Of a DNA stretch of 28,509 bases, positions 1 through 9,840 are shown piece after piece. Position numbers and translations under genes: made by a program. How positions within the stretch are numbered: position 1 is the first letter of the stretch; every line of letters begins with the position of its first letter. Source of the DNA: Priapulus caudatus (Eukaryota > Priapulida > Priapulimorpha > Priapulimorphida > Priapulidae); NCBI RefSeq assembly GCF_000485595.1, contig NW_014578871.1, forward strand, positions 26,905 through 55,413. Direction: 5' to 3'. Below the pieces are notes generated by a model. That model did not search any database. It worked only from the letters and a program-made list of their open reading frames with translations, and was not told the origin of the DNA.

Positions 1-2270
1 GGCAGGTGGCCCTTATTCGATATCTGTCGTGTAACCGCGCGGCGAGCTATCGAAAGCGTGGTCAAACCCTATCACTTTAAATCCTAGCTGAAGATTGGCT
101 GCTTATTCTTATAGCTGGTGTACGCGCGCGACCTTATCAAAAGCGTTGGTCAACATTATACTTTAATCCTAGTGAGTACTGCGCTTTGCCACTTCGATAG
201 GTGTGTGTACGCGCGCGAGCTTTGAGTGGCTATAAAGGTTGGTCAAGCCTGATGACTGTTAAGTCTGAGCGTGAGTATTGGCTGCCTTATTTCTATAGTT
301 GTGTGTACGCGCCGCGAACTATGCGAAAAGTTGGTTCAACCTTATACTAGTGAGTATTGGCTTGCCTTACTTCGATCAGGTGTTGTGTACGCGCCTGCGC
401 AACTATCGAAAAGGTTGGTCAACCTTATATATGGCAGTATTGGCTGCCTTATTCGGATTATGGTTGGACGCGCGCGAAGCCACGAAAAGGTGGTCAAACC
501 CTATACTTTAATCCTAGTGAGTATGGCTGCCTTATTCTATAGCTGTGGTACCGGCGGCCGAACTATCGAAAAGGTGGTCAACATTATAATTTAATCCTAG
601 TGAGTACTGGTGCCTTATTCCGATAGCTTTGTGTAACGCGCGCGACCTATTGAAAAGCGTTGGTCAACATGATACTTTAAATCCTAGTGCAGTACTGGCT
701 GCCTTATTCGATAGCTGTGTGTACGCGGCGCGAGCTATCAAACGGTCTTGGCCAGCGTATACTAGTGAGTACTGGCCTGCCCTTATTCGAGGAGGTGTGC
801 TGCTACGCGCCGCGAAGAACTATCGAAAGGGTTGGTCAACCTTATACGTAGTGAGTATTGCTAGCCTTATTCTTAGGAGCTGTGTGTACGGCGCGCGGAA
901 CTAGCGAAACGGTTGGCAGCGCATACTAGAGCAGTAGCTGCGCTGCCTTATTCGATAGGTGTGTGGTACGGCGCGCGAACTATCGAAAAGGTTTGTCAAA
1001 CCTTAATACTAGTGAGTATTGGCTCCCTTATTCTATAAGCTGTGTAACGCGCGCAGAAATATCGAAAAGGTGGTCAACCTTATACTAGGAGTATTGGCTG
1101 CCTTATTCGATAGGTGTGCTTGTACGCGCGCCAAGCTATCGAAAAGGTTGATCAACCATATACTTTAATCTATGAGTATTTGGCTTTGCTTATTCTAATA
1201 GCTGGGTGTGTAGGGCGGCCCGCGCCGGACCTATTCGAAAAGGTTGGTCAACATTATACTTCAATCCTAACGTGAGTACTGGCTGCCTTACTTGCGATAA
1301 TCTGTGTGTACCGCGCCTGCGAGCAATCGAAAAAAAGTTGGTCACCCTGAGCTTTAAATCCTTAGTGAGTATTGCGCTGTCTGATTCTATAGCTGTGTGT
1401 ACGGCGCGCGAGGCTATCGAAAAGGTGGTGGCCAACCCTATACTTTAATCTTTAAGTGCAGTACTGGCCTGCCTTATTCATAGGTCTGTGTGTACGGCGC
1501 GCGAGCCTATACAAAAGGTCTGCTGTCAACCCTATACTTTAATCGCTTAGTGAGTGATTGGGCTGCCTTATCTATAGCTGTGTGTAACGCGCGCGACACT
1601 ATCGCAAAGCGTTGGTCAAAGCATCCTTATAGGCTTTAATCCTAGTGAGTACTGCATGCCTGCCTTACTCGATAGGTGTGGCTACGCGCGCGCAGCTATC
1701 GAAAAGTTGGCTCAGCCCTATACTTTAATCCTAGTGAGTATTGGCTGCCTTATTTCTATATGTGTGTGTACGCGCGCCGAACATATCGGATGAAAGGTAG
1801 GGCAACCCTCCACCTACTAGTGATATTGGCTGCGCCTTATGCAATAGGCTGTGTGTAACACGCGCGAAACTATCGACAAGGCTTGGTCACCTCTTATACT
1901 AGTGAGTATTGGCCTTGCCTTATTCGATAGCGTGTGTGTACGCGCTGCGAGCTAATCGAAAAGGTTGGTCAACCCTATACATTTAACTCCTAGTTGGAGT
2001 AATTGGCTGCCTATTCTATAGCTGTTGTACTCGCTCGACCTATCGCAAAAGCGTTGCGTCAACATGTATACTTTAATCCTAGTGAGTACTGGCCCTGCGC
2101 TTATTCGTAGCTGTGCTGTACCTGCGCGCGACCTATTGAAAAAGGTGGTCAACATTAATACTTTAATCTAGTGAGTAGCTGGCCTGCCTTATTCGATAGC
2201 AGGGTGTAGCGCCGCGCGAGCTATCGAAACGGTTGGCCCGCGCTATACTAGTGGGGGAGTACTGGCTGCC
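1..2270. repeat. Satellite array, about 26 units of ~77-90 bp
   Basis: Each unit runs roughly CTAGTGAGTA, CTGGCTGCCTTATTC, GATAG, GTGTGTACGCGCGCGA, CTATCGAAAAGG, TTGGTCAACC, TTATACTTTAATC. Two length classes alternate: one keeps the TTTAATC end and one lacks it, with TATACTAGTGAG directly joined. Nearly every unit carries its own one-base insertions or deletions, mainly at GCGCGC, GG and AAAA. The array is cut by the window start and decays at about 2270. Short open frames inside it are by-products of the repeat and are not genes. Confidence 0.93.
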
Positions 2271-3044
2271 ATTCATATATGCAATATCCTACAAATGGTA
2301 CTACTACTACAACAGACTAAAATGGTCCAATGCATTAGTAGTGACCAGTGCGCATATAGGATACGCGTATAGGGGGCTTTGCATGAGGTGGTTTACTTGA
2401 TGACTATACAATGCAATATACTATGCAAGCGATCAAACAAAGACAAAATAATAATATAATAATAACAAACAGAAGAAGATTAGCAGAGGAAAGGGAGAAA
2501 AGCAACTTGTAGCTCGAAAAACGCTTTATCTATATAATAACATGGAAATTAACAAACCTCAATTGATAATATCGCTGGAAATTAAGACGATAATTCCTGA
2601 CGGAAACTTATACAGTGAACATTTTTCTAAAACATTTGCCAATCATTCGGAAAACAACTGCTGTAGGCCTAAGCCACAATGACAATGTAATCAAAAGCCG
2701 AAATTCTCATTGTACACCTGTTTAATCACTGGTGTAGTAGTCCATGTTCTCACCGCTTATATAGATAATATCCATGTTAATGACGAAAACACGTGTTAAA
2801 GTGTTACTATGCCTTAATTACGATTGCTTAATTTTACTTTGTTATCAGAAGTAAAATAACATGTTTCTTTACACACCCACGCTTTTAGATTAGCCTTAGA
2901 AGTGAAATGTGCTTCGTATTAGAAAATCATGCATAATAATTAGCTATATATTAAAAAATCGAGAAATTCGCAACATATAAATTGCTAAAATCTCCTGTAA
3001 GATCACCGTCTCGAATAATAACGTCATTTACATGCGTCGTTATA
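2271..3044. other. AT-rich non-coding stretch
   Basis: Unique AT-rich sequence between the satellite and the first CA repeat. I see no ORF of interest, no RNA gene and no clear mobile-element ends. Confidence 0.6.
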
Positions 3045-3053
3045 CGCACAAAC

Positions 3054-3121
<68 letters not shown>

Positions 3122-3180
3122 GCACACGCGCGCGCTTACACACACAAACACGCGGGCGCGCGCGCGTATATATTTATTTA
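3045..3180. repeat. CA/GT microsatellite with CG-alternating tail
   Basis: A near-perfect (CA)n run of about 30 bp passes into CACG-type variants and then into pure CG alternation (around 3126-3135 and 3154-3167), ending in TATATA. Alternating purine-pyrimidine tracts of this kind can form left-handed DNA. The predicted peptides on both strands are simple His-Thr or Cys-Val repeats and are not coding. Confidence 0.95.
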
Positions 3181-3618
3181 TATACGTTCCATCCAACATG
3201 TCTGTTAGACTCACGTGACTCACGTCGAAAGCGGACTCGGAACCACACATACAATATTTACTCATGCGGGTAATCACCTCATCACATGGTATTAAACAAT
3301 ACCGCGAAACGTATCATTAAAGCATATACACTCAGTGTGAGATTTCAACCCCTAATACACAACCCCCGTGTAATACTGATTTTTTACTGATATTATTTTA
3401 GTCTTCATCGTTAAAGAAGCTCAGAACCTCAGTGACATTTCCTCTACAATTGTCAATCCAGCAAACAGTGCGATTATATAATTCAAATTAATAATTAACA
3501 AGTCATATTAAGTAATAATTTAGTAATTAAGGCCAAATAGCCAATATGATCGGCTGCTCAAATAGAAGATGTAAAATTACAATTTTCATGAGTGTCTGAA
3601 TACCTCTGTCGATAGCGG
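3181..3618. other. AT-rich non-coding stretch
   Basis: No supported gene. It lies downstream of the possible minus-strand exon at 3619-4037; I looked for AATAAA or ATTAAA on the minus strand close to that exon and did not find a convincing one. Confidence 0.5.
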
Positions 3619-4037
3619 CTATATTAATGCACACAAATACTCCTGTGCCACTGAAAAATAGTGTATAACACTCACAGCCACGTGAAATATGTAGCAAGTG
3701 TTAGTTGGGATGTCGAAACCAATCATGACGCAATCGGGATCTGCAGAACAATGAGATGCACATTTATGGATTTTATTTGGGAGATTGGGCAATACCAATG
3801 TCTTTACCACTTCCACTGCGTAGGTGATAACACTGGGATCTTGTATGCGGGTATAGCTCATCGAAGATCTTTCCATAAGACAGGTTAACGGTGGCATGGT
3901 TGTAGTAGGTTGTGTCAGGCCTGTATCGGCCTGATCGGCTGTAGTCATCGCTGCTGTGGTCACGGCTTCTGTGGTTATGAGTGCTGCAGTCTCTTGTGTT
4001 GTGGTTGTGGGTAGTGATGTTGTCGGTGTCGTTGTCA
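3619..4037 (-). CDS. Possible exon: Thr-rich stalk plus PAN/Apple-like cysteine domain
   Basis: A minus-strand open frame of about 139 codons. The first ~50 residues are dominated by Thr, Pro and Ala (mucin-like, a likely O-glycosylation stalk). The rest has a four-cysteine pattern, with C-x3-C and C-x5-C spacing in KCASHCSADPDCVMIGFD followed by NTCYIF, resembling PAN/Apple domains of extracellular adhesive proteins. There is no ATG at the start: the frame begins at a TTGTTGCAG splice-acceptor-like site (AG at 4039-4038), so it is better read as an internal or terminal exon entered in mid-codon. It ends at a TAG at 3619-3621. No partner exon was identified in the window. The PAN assignment is by pattern only; a decayed exon is possible. 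Confidence 0.5.
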
Positions 4038-4341
4038 CTGCAACAATTTTACGTTTTTGATTAGAATTAAAATTTCATTACAAATTTTATTGGAAATAAA
4101 AAATTGATTGAAAATAATATTGCAAATCGAAATTGCTTGGAAATTGAAAAACAAAAACAAAAAATGGAAAATTCAGTATAATTATTATATCATATCAGTT
4201 CCTCTTACTCTAGCTGATAATATAAAAAGCTGTTTGTTTAACAGATATGCGATTGTATCACCACAAATATACATCGTCATAATAGTTTGTTAATAGTTGC
4301 TGAGATTATTTACGCACATTATTGTCGTATGCTTGATAACA
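4038..4341. other. AT-rich non-coding, possible intron
   Basis: AT-rich sequence directly upstream (minus strand) of the acceptor-like site at 4038-4039. Its open frame on the plus strand is a low-complexity Lys/Asn peptide with no recognisable domain. It may be intron of the 3619-4037 gene. Confidence 0.35.
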
Positions 4342-4474
4342 CCAGGAGTGAATAAAAACAAATTTACAAACTTTACAAATTTACAATTTATAAATTTACA
4401 ATTTTACAATGTACAATAAAAAACAAATAACTTAATAGAGAGTTTTTATAACAGAGGTTTTTATTCACCTCTGG
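4342..4474. mobile_element. 133-bp MITE-like element with 5-bp target duplication
   Basis: The left end CCAGGAGTGAATAAAAAC and right end GTTTTTATTCACCTCTGG are inverted copies (16 of 18 match). Both sides are flanked by the same pentamer TAACA (4337-4341 and 4475-4479). The AT-rich interior contains short degenerate TTTACAAA-type repeats and no coding capacity, as in non-autonomous DNA transposons. The family was not identified. Confidence 0.7.
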
Positions 4475-4814
4475 TAACATATACGGCTAAAATATTTATA
4501 CTTTGGCGTAAACTGTGAGGTGCGTAAAGCAACTCATCTTTTTATAATCTTTTTTCTTATCTTTTTCTTTTATTTATCTTTTCTACTTCTTGTTTCGTTT
4601 GATCTTTTTCTTATTTCACATATAGTTTTAATTAATTTTAGCCGATCTTGTGATTTCTGTTACCCGAGGGATCCATTTCAGAGCATTGTGGTGTTGAGGT
4701 GTAAAGCCATCCAGGGAAACACACGCACTGATAGACAACCTCAATTCCTTTCTCATCGGCGTAGCAACCTCCGTGTATGGCGTCCATTATATTTTACATA
4801 CGCGAATATTTTAC
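4475..4814. other. Non-coding stretch, T-rich
   Basis: The plus-strand frame at 4520-4909 starts in a T-rich tract (Phe/Leu/Ile-rich peptide) and runs into the neighbouring foldback element, so I do not regard it as a gene. Nothing else is supported. Confidence 0.5.
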
Positions 4815-5215
4815 AGGCGTGTTCACAAAAAAAAAACCGCGATGCTAATCGCGATGGAAATACCGAGATAATTGTGTCGTTGTTCACACAAGCGGAAATA
4901 TCTTGCTAATTGCCGAGCGGGATAATTCTATTAATCGAACTGAGCATGCTCACTGCAGGATGTTGATACGATCGCTTGGAATGATGGGATAGAAAATACC
5001 GGGATTATTTGCGCGAGCGTTCACACACACGCCGCGGTGCAAATAATCGCGCTAATTCCAAATAATCGCAGTCAAAAGTGCGATTTGGAGCGCGATGCTG
5101 ATCGCGATACTTAGTGAGATTTTTGCGTTCACACTTGTAATAATCTCGGTATTTCGATCGCGATGCAAAAACCGGGATTTGCATCCCGCTAATTCCCGCC
5201 AGAGTGAACGCGCCT
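4815..5215. mobile_element. Foldback / MITE-like element
   Basis: Terminal inverted repeats AGGCGTGTTCAC (4815-4826) and GTGAACGCGCCT (5204-5215) match at 11 of 12 positions. Subterminal inverted blocks also match: left ATCGCGATGGAAATACCGAG against right CTCGGTATTTCGATCGCGAT. The interior is filled with variants of GCGAT, TAATCGCG and GTTCACAC in both orientations. There is no coding capacity. I could not see a clear target-site duplication, so the exact ends are provisional. Confidence 0.65.
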
Positions 5216-5296
5216 AATTCATAGATGCAGTAAAGTTTTGTAATATTATTAAAAATGATTCATTTTCCACACGACCCCGAACGAGGAATTTTGCAT

Positions 5297-5372
5297 CCGC
5301 ACACGGCGCGGAACTTGCTGCGCCAACCTCCACGTGTGGAAGTTGGCGCAGCAAGTTCAGCAGCGTGTGCGG
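5297..5372. repeat. 76-bp near-perfect hairpin
   Basis: Two 31-base arms (5297-5327 and 5342-5372) are reverse complements at 28 of 31 positions. They enclose a 14-base loop that itself contains CCAC-GT-GTGG. The arms are GC-rich (ending GAACTTGCTGCGCCAAC) in an AT-rich neighbourhood. It could be a small foldback transposon, a cruciform or a hairpin transcript; the sequence alone does not decide. Confidence 0.8.
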
Positions 5373-5617
5373 CGGGCTTTATGGTATTAATGTAGAATTC
5401 TTTATATAAATGGTTTTTATTGAAATTTGACACTTACCAAAAGTGCCACCGTATGCAAGTAAAATGAAGGCCAGCTGAAAGTAAACATTGCATTGTACGT
5501 GTTGGCGTCTGATAAGATTCGTATATTAGTTATTTGCAGGGCATTTTTATCGTGCAGAAGTACGAATATTTATAGTTCTATTATTCTCATAGGCAATTAC
5601 GGTTGCGCAAACGTAGG
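5373..5617. other. Non-coding stretch
   Basis: About 245 bp of AT-rich sequence between the hairpin and the second CA-rich repeat; no feature recognised. Confidence 0.5.
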
Positions 5618-5985
5618 CTGTCACACACACGCATCAACGTAGCATTCCGCTCGCACACAACACACACACACACACCACATCCACACACACACAGCCCACA
5701 ACAAGACCTGCGACACATGCACAACGCACACGCACCGCAACACACACGAGCTCACACGCAAGTGATACACATACACACACACACCACATCACACACACAC
5801 AGACACACACATGCTCACACTCACACACCCCACACACACACAACACACACTTCAGCTACACACACAGTAGCATCCACAGCCACGACACAAGCACACATTC
5901 ACACAGCACACACACACACACACACACAGCACAAAGCAACACAGGTCCCACACACACCCACAACACATACACTTACTAAATGGAC
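5618..5985. repeat. Imperfect CA-rich microsatellite
   Basis: About 370 bp of CA dinucleotide runs broken by CCACA, ACAAC, TCACA and AGC interruptions. The plus-strand frame across it (His/Thr repeats) and the minus-strand frame (Cys/Val repeats) are artefacts of the composition. Confidence 0.92.
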
Positions 5986-7274
5986 GTTATTACCTAGCTG
6001 ACAGACACACGACACCTTGAAATTACGCACCGCCGTTATATCTGACTATGTTGCCTTAATTGCGCGTTGTTCAACTAAGTGAACCCTGATTTATATAATA
6101 GGTGGAAACCTCCGCCCCTGTGAATTAAATAGAGGTTTTGCGTACGAATTTTGACTATTTTGATGTTTTCAATTCTTACACAATGTTTAATATTTTATGT
6201 ATTATATTTAATTTTTTTTCTTTATTTAAATAATTAGTTAATTGGATTGATAAGTTTCCTACAGAATTTTTACTTATACATTAATTTTAATCAATGTACT
6301 ATTTATTTATTTGTGTGAATTTGTGAATCTACCTGATCTTTGTAATAAATACTTAGGAAAATCAAAACTTGATACCGGAATTATGTTTCAAAAAATCGCT
6401 AGCTTTATAACTATCGCTTTATCCTCACAAAAACCTACATCTGTTTCTCTATTTAGAAACTAAAAGTCCGTTTAGCGTACCTTAAAATATGTCTTTATTA
6501 AAATTTTAGGCTACGCCATATTTCAATTATATATTTTAACCTTCTAAATATATTTTTTTCTCACAAAATTTGTACCGCGACTACTGAAAAATTAGATATC
6601 GAAATATAATCAATCTAGCATAAACGCTCGATTTACATTCAGCGCATCATTTGCATTGTGTACCAATTCGCTTTAGAAATCGTGCATCGTGTTATAGTTT
6701 TAATCTCACGCGAGATGTGCGCTAATCGGGGTGTCCCGCAGATGACAATTTGTGGTACCTCCGCGAGAATTTTCCAAAGAGTAAATAACATATAGAGAAA
6801 ACGGCGCGAAAAACGAGCTACGCCGGAAACGCGAGCAGCTGTGTTTGTCTTATTGCAGTCTTATTGTAGTCGGGGATTTGTGTATATTGTATCCATGGCA
6901 ATCCGTAGTGTGGGGGCGTCCGATACTAGTATAGGTAAAGTACTACTATGTTTGTATCAGGAGTCTATCAATAATATAGATCTCCTGTGGTTATTATAGA
7001 GTATATGATGTATGATTTCTGTACGAATGTATACTGTACGTCTGTAGCCTCAGTGTAGAGATAAATACGGTACGGTTACAGGCTACAGCGTGTTTGAAAT
7101 ATGTCTGACTGAGACATTCATATAGTGTATTACTTTAGTATTAGTGTTCTGTATGCGTTATTAGCTATTTGACAACCCCAGTTATTATCCTATTATCCTA
7201 TTTGACAACCCCAGGTTTAAAAACCTTTTTTTTCTCCGATAGATGGCGCCACTACGCTATATACTGTGGAGTGT
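5986..7274. other. AT-rich non-coding stretch
   Basis: No supported gene in about 1.3 kb. Small structures seen are a 9-bp inverted repeat CTGTAGCCT/AGGCTACAG (7042-7050 and 7080-7088), a direct repeat of TATTTGACAACCCCAG around 7168-7213, and TAGATGGCGCC at 7240-7250. Confidence 0.5.
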
Positions 7275-7479
7275 TGTAAGGTGTATACCGTCACATACGA
7301 GTCGAAGACATTCTACGGGATTCTACAGGATTCACACTCAGCCTACAACCTAGGATTCCCGGCAAGCCAGGCAAGGCCACGACTGCCAGCGTATATAAGG
7401 ACCGCATGGGATCGACTCGGGGTGCTTCATTCTACCAGACGGCCAGGAGAACCGACCGTGTAAGGATCCAACCCTTACA
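7275..7479 (+). repeat. Probable 5' LTR of the plus-strand element
   Basis: The right end (CCTTACA, 7473-7479) is fixed by the primer-binding site three bases later. The left end is chosen because TGTAAGG at 7275 is the exact 7-bp inverse of that end, giving a 205-bp LTR. A second TGTAAGG at 7459 forms a small hairpin with the same end, so the left boundary is uncertain. A TATA box is inside. No second copy is present in the window for confirmation. Confidence 0.5.
7392..7399 (+). promoter_or_regulatory. TATA box in the LTR
   Basis: TATATAAG, about 90 bp upstream of the LTR end, is well placed for an RNA start near 7420. That leaves an R-U5 of roughly 60 bp. Confidence 0.6.
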
Positions 7480-7482
7480 TTT

Positions 7483-7500
7483 TGGCGCAGTCGACAGGAT
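7483..7500 (+). promoter_or_regulatory. Primer-binding site, tRNA-Ser type
   Basis: TGGCGCAGTCGACAGGAT starts three bases after the LTR end. It reads as the complement of the CCA-tailed 3' end of animal tRNA-Ser, whose genes end ...CCTGCCGACTACG-CCA or similar, with few mismatches. Several Ty3/gypsy groups use tRNA-Ser as primer. Confidence 0.8.
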
Positions 7501-8242
7501 AGTAGTGATGTGAACTGGTTCGTCGCGTACGTAGAGTGGAGGCCCTGGACAACAAGCTGTACATCAAGCTAAGTACCTTTTCCAGTATGCGTATCGTATC
7601 GTGTTCGTTGATAAGCTAGGAGACGTATTGTATGGCGTACGTAGCGTACAATGGTAGACTGCATAGTTCTTTCGACTTGCATCGCGCATGTCGTTAGGGA
7701 GACTGCTGTGAACGTACAGTAGGTCTGTCAGCTGAGTGTCAAGCCCGCGTGTTTGTCGCTCAGACTCGAGTTTCCCCTTTACTCAACACCTCCGTCGTGT
7801 TTGAGGGTTGTTGTTTTGCAGTCAGTCGCGTGTGGTAGCGAATTAGCTTTCAACTGTACTAACGGTAGAGATAGGGAGATAGGTACGATAGTTGTTCAGT
7901 AGGTGGCGCAGTAAGGCATGTTACAGTAGTATGTTGGGTCGTGTATTTCGTTGGGTTTGGCATGTTTTGAGCGTTTATTTTCGCGTATTCCGTGTTATTG
8001 ACATTGCATTCAGGGTATTGATTGCTTGCATGGTTGCGCATTTGAGGGTCTCTGCCCTATAGGATTTTGTTGATATAAAACCAGGAAGGGGTTACATTTT
8101 TTCTTTTTCTTATTTGAACACGAGATAGATGTACATAACATAACGGTGAGGTAAGCCAACTTTTGGTTGTGACTTGATTTTGCGGAGAGCAAGTCAGGTT
8201 GCATCAGCCGTTTATGTGAGTACTGATTTATACACGCACGAA

Positions 8243-8752
8243 ATGCCTCCTAAAAGGGTTGCGAAGGAATCCTCGGATGAGGAGCAGGCAGGGGGGGCAG
8301 TTGCTCTTTCACCAGAGATGCAGGCCATGATGGAGTTCATGCGGCAACAACAAGAACAACATCAACAGCAACAAGCATTACAACAACAGCAACAAGCATT
8401 ACAACAACAGCAACAAGCATTACAACAACAGCAACAAGCATTACAACAACAGCAACAGGCATTACAGCTGCAGCAACAACAACAGCAAAATCAGGCTTTT
8501 CTGACAGAGTTGCTTGCAGATCGAGGAGCGGTAGGAGACGCTGGGCATAGAGAGTCAGGTTCATCAGTGTATAAGTTAGTGGGCATGCATAAGCTGACAC
8601 AGGAGGATGACATTGACTGTTACTTACAGACATTTGAGAGACTATGTATTGCGCAGAGCAAACCTAGAGATCGGTGGACGGCTATTCTAGAGCCATTACT
8701 ATCGGGGCGAGCTCAGAAATGCTTATTTCGTTTAGCAGATGATGTCAGACAG
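8243..8752 (+). pseudogene. Truncated Gag (Gln-rich, Ty3/gypsy)
   Basis: The likely start is the ATG at 8243 (MPPKRVAKESSDEEQ); the same frame is open 23 codons upstream. Residues ~35-85 are a Gln-rich segment built from a 21-bp (seven-residue QQQQQAL) tandem repeat, about five copies. Residues ~115-168 resemble the capsid start of Ty3/gypsy Gag proteins: DDIDCYLQTFERL, then DRWTAILEPLLSGRAQ. Frame identity is lost exactly at the foreign LTR start after codon 170, and the continuation to 8821 is translated LTR. Downstream capsid, zinc knuckle and Pol are absent. Confidence 0.8.
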
Positions 8753-9397
8753 TGTAACGTTTACTTTATACTCATAGCTCTTAAATGCTCGATTGTGTTA
8801 TCCGTGATCGTATGTTCGTGACTACGTATATTAGTTAGAGATATCGCGGCGCCCGTTATCTACAAATTGCTCGAACACGCGTTTACGTATACAAGGTATG
8901 AACATCTTTAATGTACAGAGTACTATAACGAATGTATACAGAAAGGTACGCGGAATACAAAGCATAACTTACATAGTGAGTTGCAGTGGTCAGTGATGAA
9001 AAACTAAAAGAACGGTGTAGGTAACGTTGTCGTCGGCTATGCAAAAACTGCGAGAGAGTGAGCCCTCTTATTTCACAAACATAGTTTCTTATAGTGACGC
9101 TACCTCTATTGTTCTAGCTCCACTGCTTATTATTGGCCAGTGCCCAGTCGGTCAAGCATGCCAATAATTCGCGTGCTGTTATTGGCTGGTTACGCGCGAC
9201 TACTCTCCGTTCACGCGTGTCCGTTGACCACGCGTTCTTACTTGTGGGTCGCGGCTACGCCTCTTTTACGACCCACCCAATCACGTGCCGCGGGTCAAGT
9301 CGACTACGCGCGGGTCAAGTCGACTACCTTACCTCATTAACGTTTCTTAATAACATTACAATTATTATTACTCGTTTACTATTAATTCTGTGTTACA
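8753..9397 (-). repeat. 3' LTR of the env-bearing element
   Basis: A 645-bp block with perfect 6-bp inverted ends (TGTAAC...GTTACA), starting right after a G-rich polypurine tract on the minus strand. On the minus strand it has a CTATAAG TATA-like box (9094-9088), CCAAT motifs near 9130 and 9190 and an ATTAAA signal (8912-8907). Its U3 carries a 17-bp sequence, CGGGTCAAGTCGACTAC, repeated at 20-bp spacing (9291 and 9311) and an inverted pair GTGGGTCG/CGACCCAC. The plus-strand ORFs in it are spurious. Confidence 0.8.
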
Positions 9398-9400
9398 TTA

Positions 9401-9411
9401 CTCCCCCCCCC
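9401..9411 (-). promoter_or_regulatory. Polypurine tract
   Basis: GGGGGGGGGAG on the minus strand, followed by TAA and then the LTR start TGTAACAC at 9397. This is the expected plus-strand primer position for reverse transcription. Confidence 0.8.
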
Positions 9412-9840
9412 ATATGACAAGTTGGGAGCCGTAGTAATGCGGCGCCCAGCTTTCGTAACTGTATTGATGCGTTGACTAAAATACGTATTTTATTGTATTT
9501 TTAATTTTGTATATTTTTATTTGGCTTTTCGTTATTTAAAATTTTTTTTTCATTAATCTCCTCCCTCACCAAAATTGAACATATACTGACTATCACTACA
9601 TTCTATCTTTCCCTTTACCTTTTACATATTATACCCTAGTATTATACATTACCCATTACATATTACCCCTTACATATTACATATTACACATTACATCTTA
9701 CCCATTACACATTACATATTACACATTACATATTACCTTTTACATATTACACATATATGTCTATATATATTTATTTGGTTTTATATTTTAAATTTTTATA
9801 TTATAATTAACTTTTTTTTTTCTAGCTATACAAAAATCCG
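9412..9840. other. AT-rich 3' non-coding segment with short tandem repeats
   Basis: Sits between the 31-bp minisatellite and the polypurine tract. From about 9620 to 9755 it consists of degenerate TTACATATTACACA-type repeats. No ORF. Confidence 0.6.

Larger units (their letters stand above)
7275..8752 (+). mobile_element. 5' fragment of a plus-strand LTR retrotransposon
   Basis: Contains, in order, a probable short LTR (7275-7479), a tRNA-Ser-type primer-binding site, a ~740-bp leader and the first 170 codons of gag. It ends abruptly at 8752 where another LTR starts (TGTAAC). The missing part should lie beyond the right end of the window if the minus-strand element simply inserted here. Confidence 0.75.

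Noticed and set aside
271..2155. Several short ORFs on both strands within the first 2.2 kb
   Set aside because: They lie in the satellite array, share its period and have no domain-like content.
2951..3277. ORFs on both strands through the CA/GT repeat
   Set aside because: The peptides are simple dipeptide repeats dictated by the microsatellite.
4520..4909. 129-codon plus-strand ORF
   Set aside because: Begins in a T-rich tract and ends inside the foldback element; no domain and no coding bias.
5603..6001. 132-codon His/Thr-rich ORF and its antisense Cys/Val ORF
   Set aside because: Translation of an imperfect CA microsatellite.
7042..7088. CTGTAGCCT/AGGCTACAG inverted repeat considered as an element end or LTR start
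   Set aside because: Only 9 bp, no flanking duplication seen, and a better LTR start with ends matching the LTR terminus lies at 7275.
9133..9417. Plus-strand ORFs in the LTR
   Set aside because: They are antisense to the element and span the LTR end and polypurine tract.
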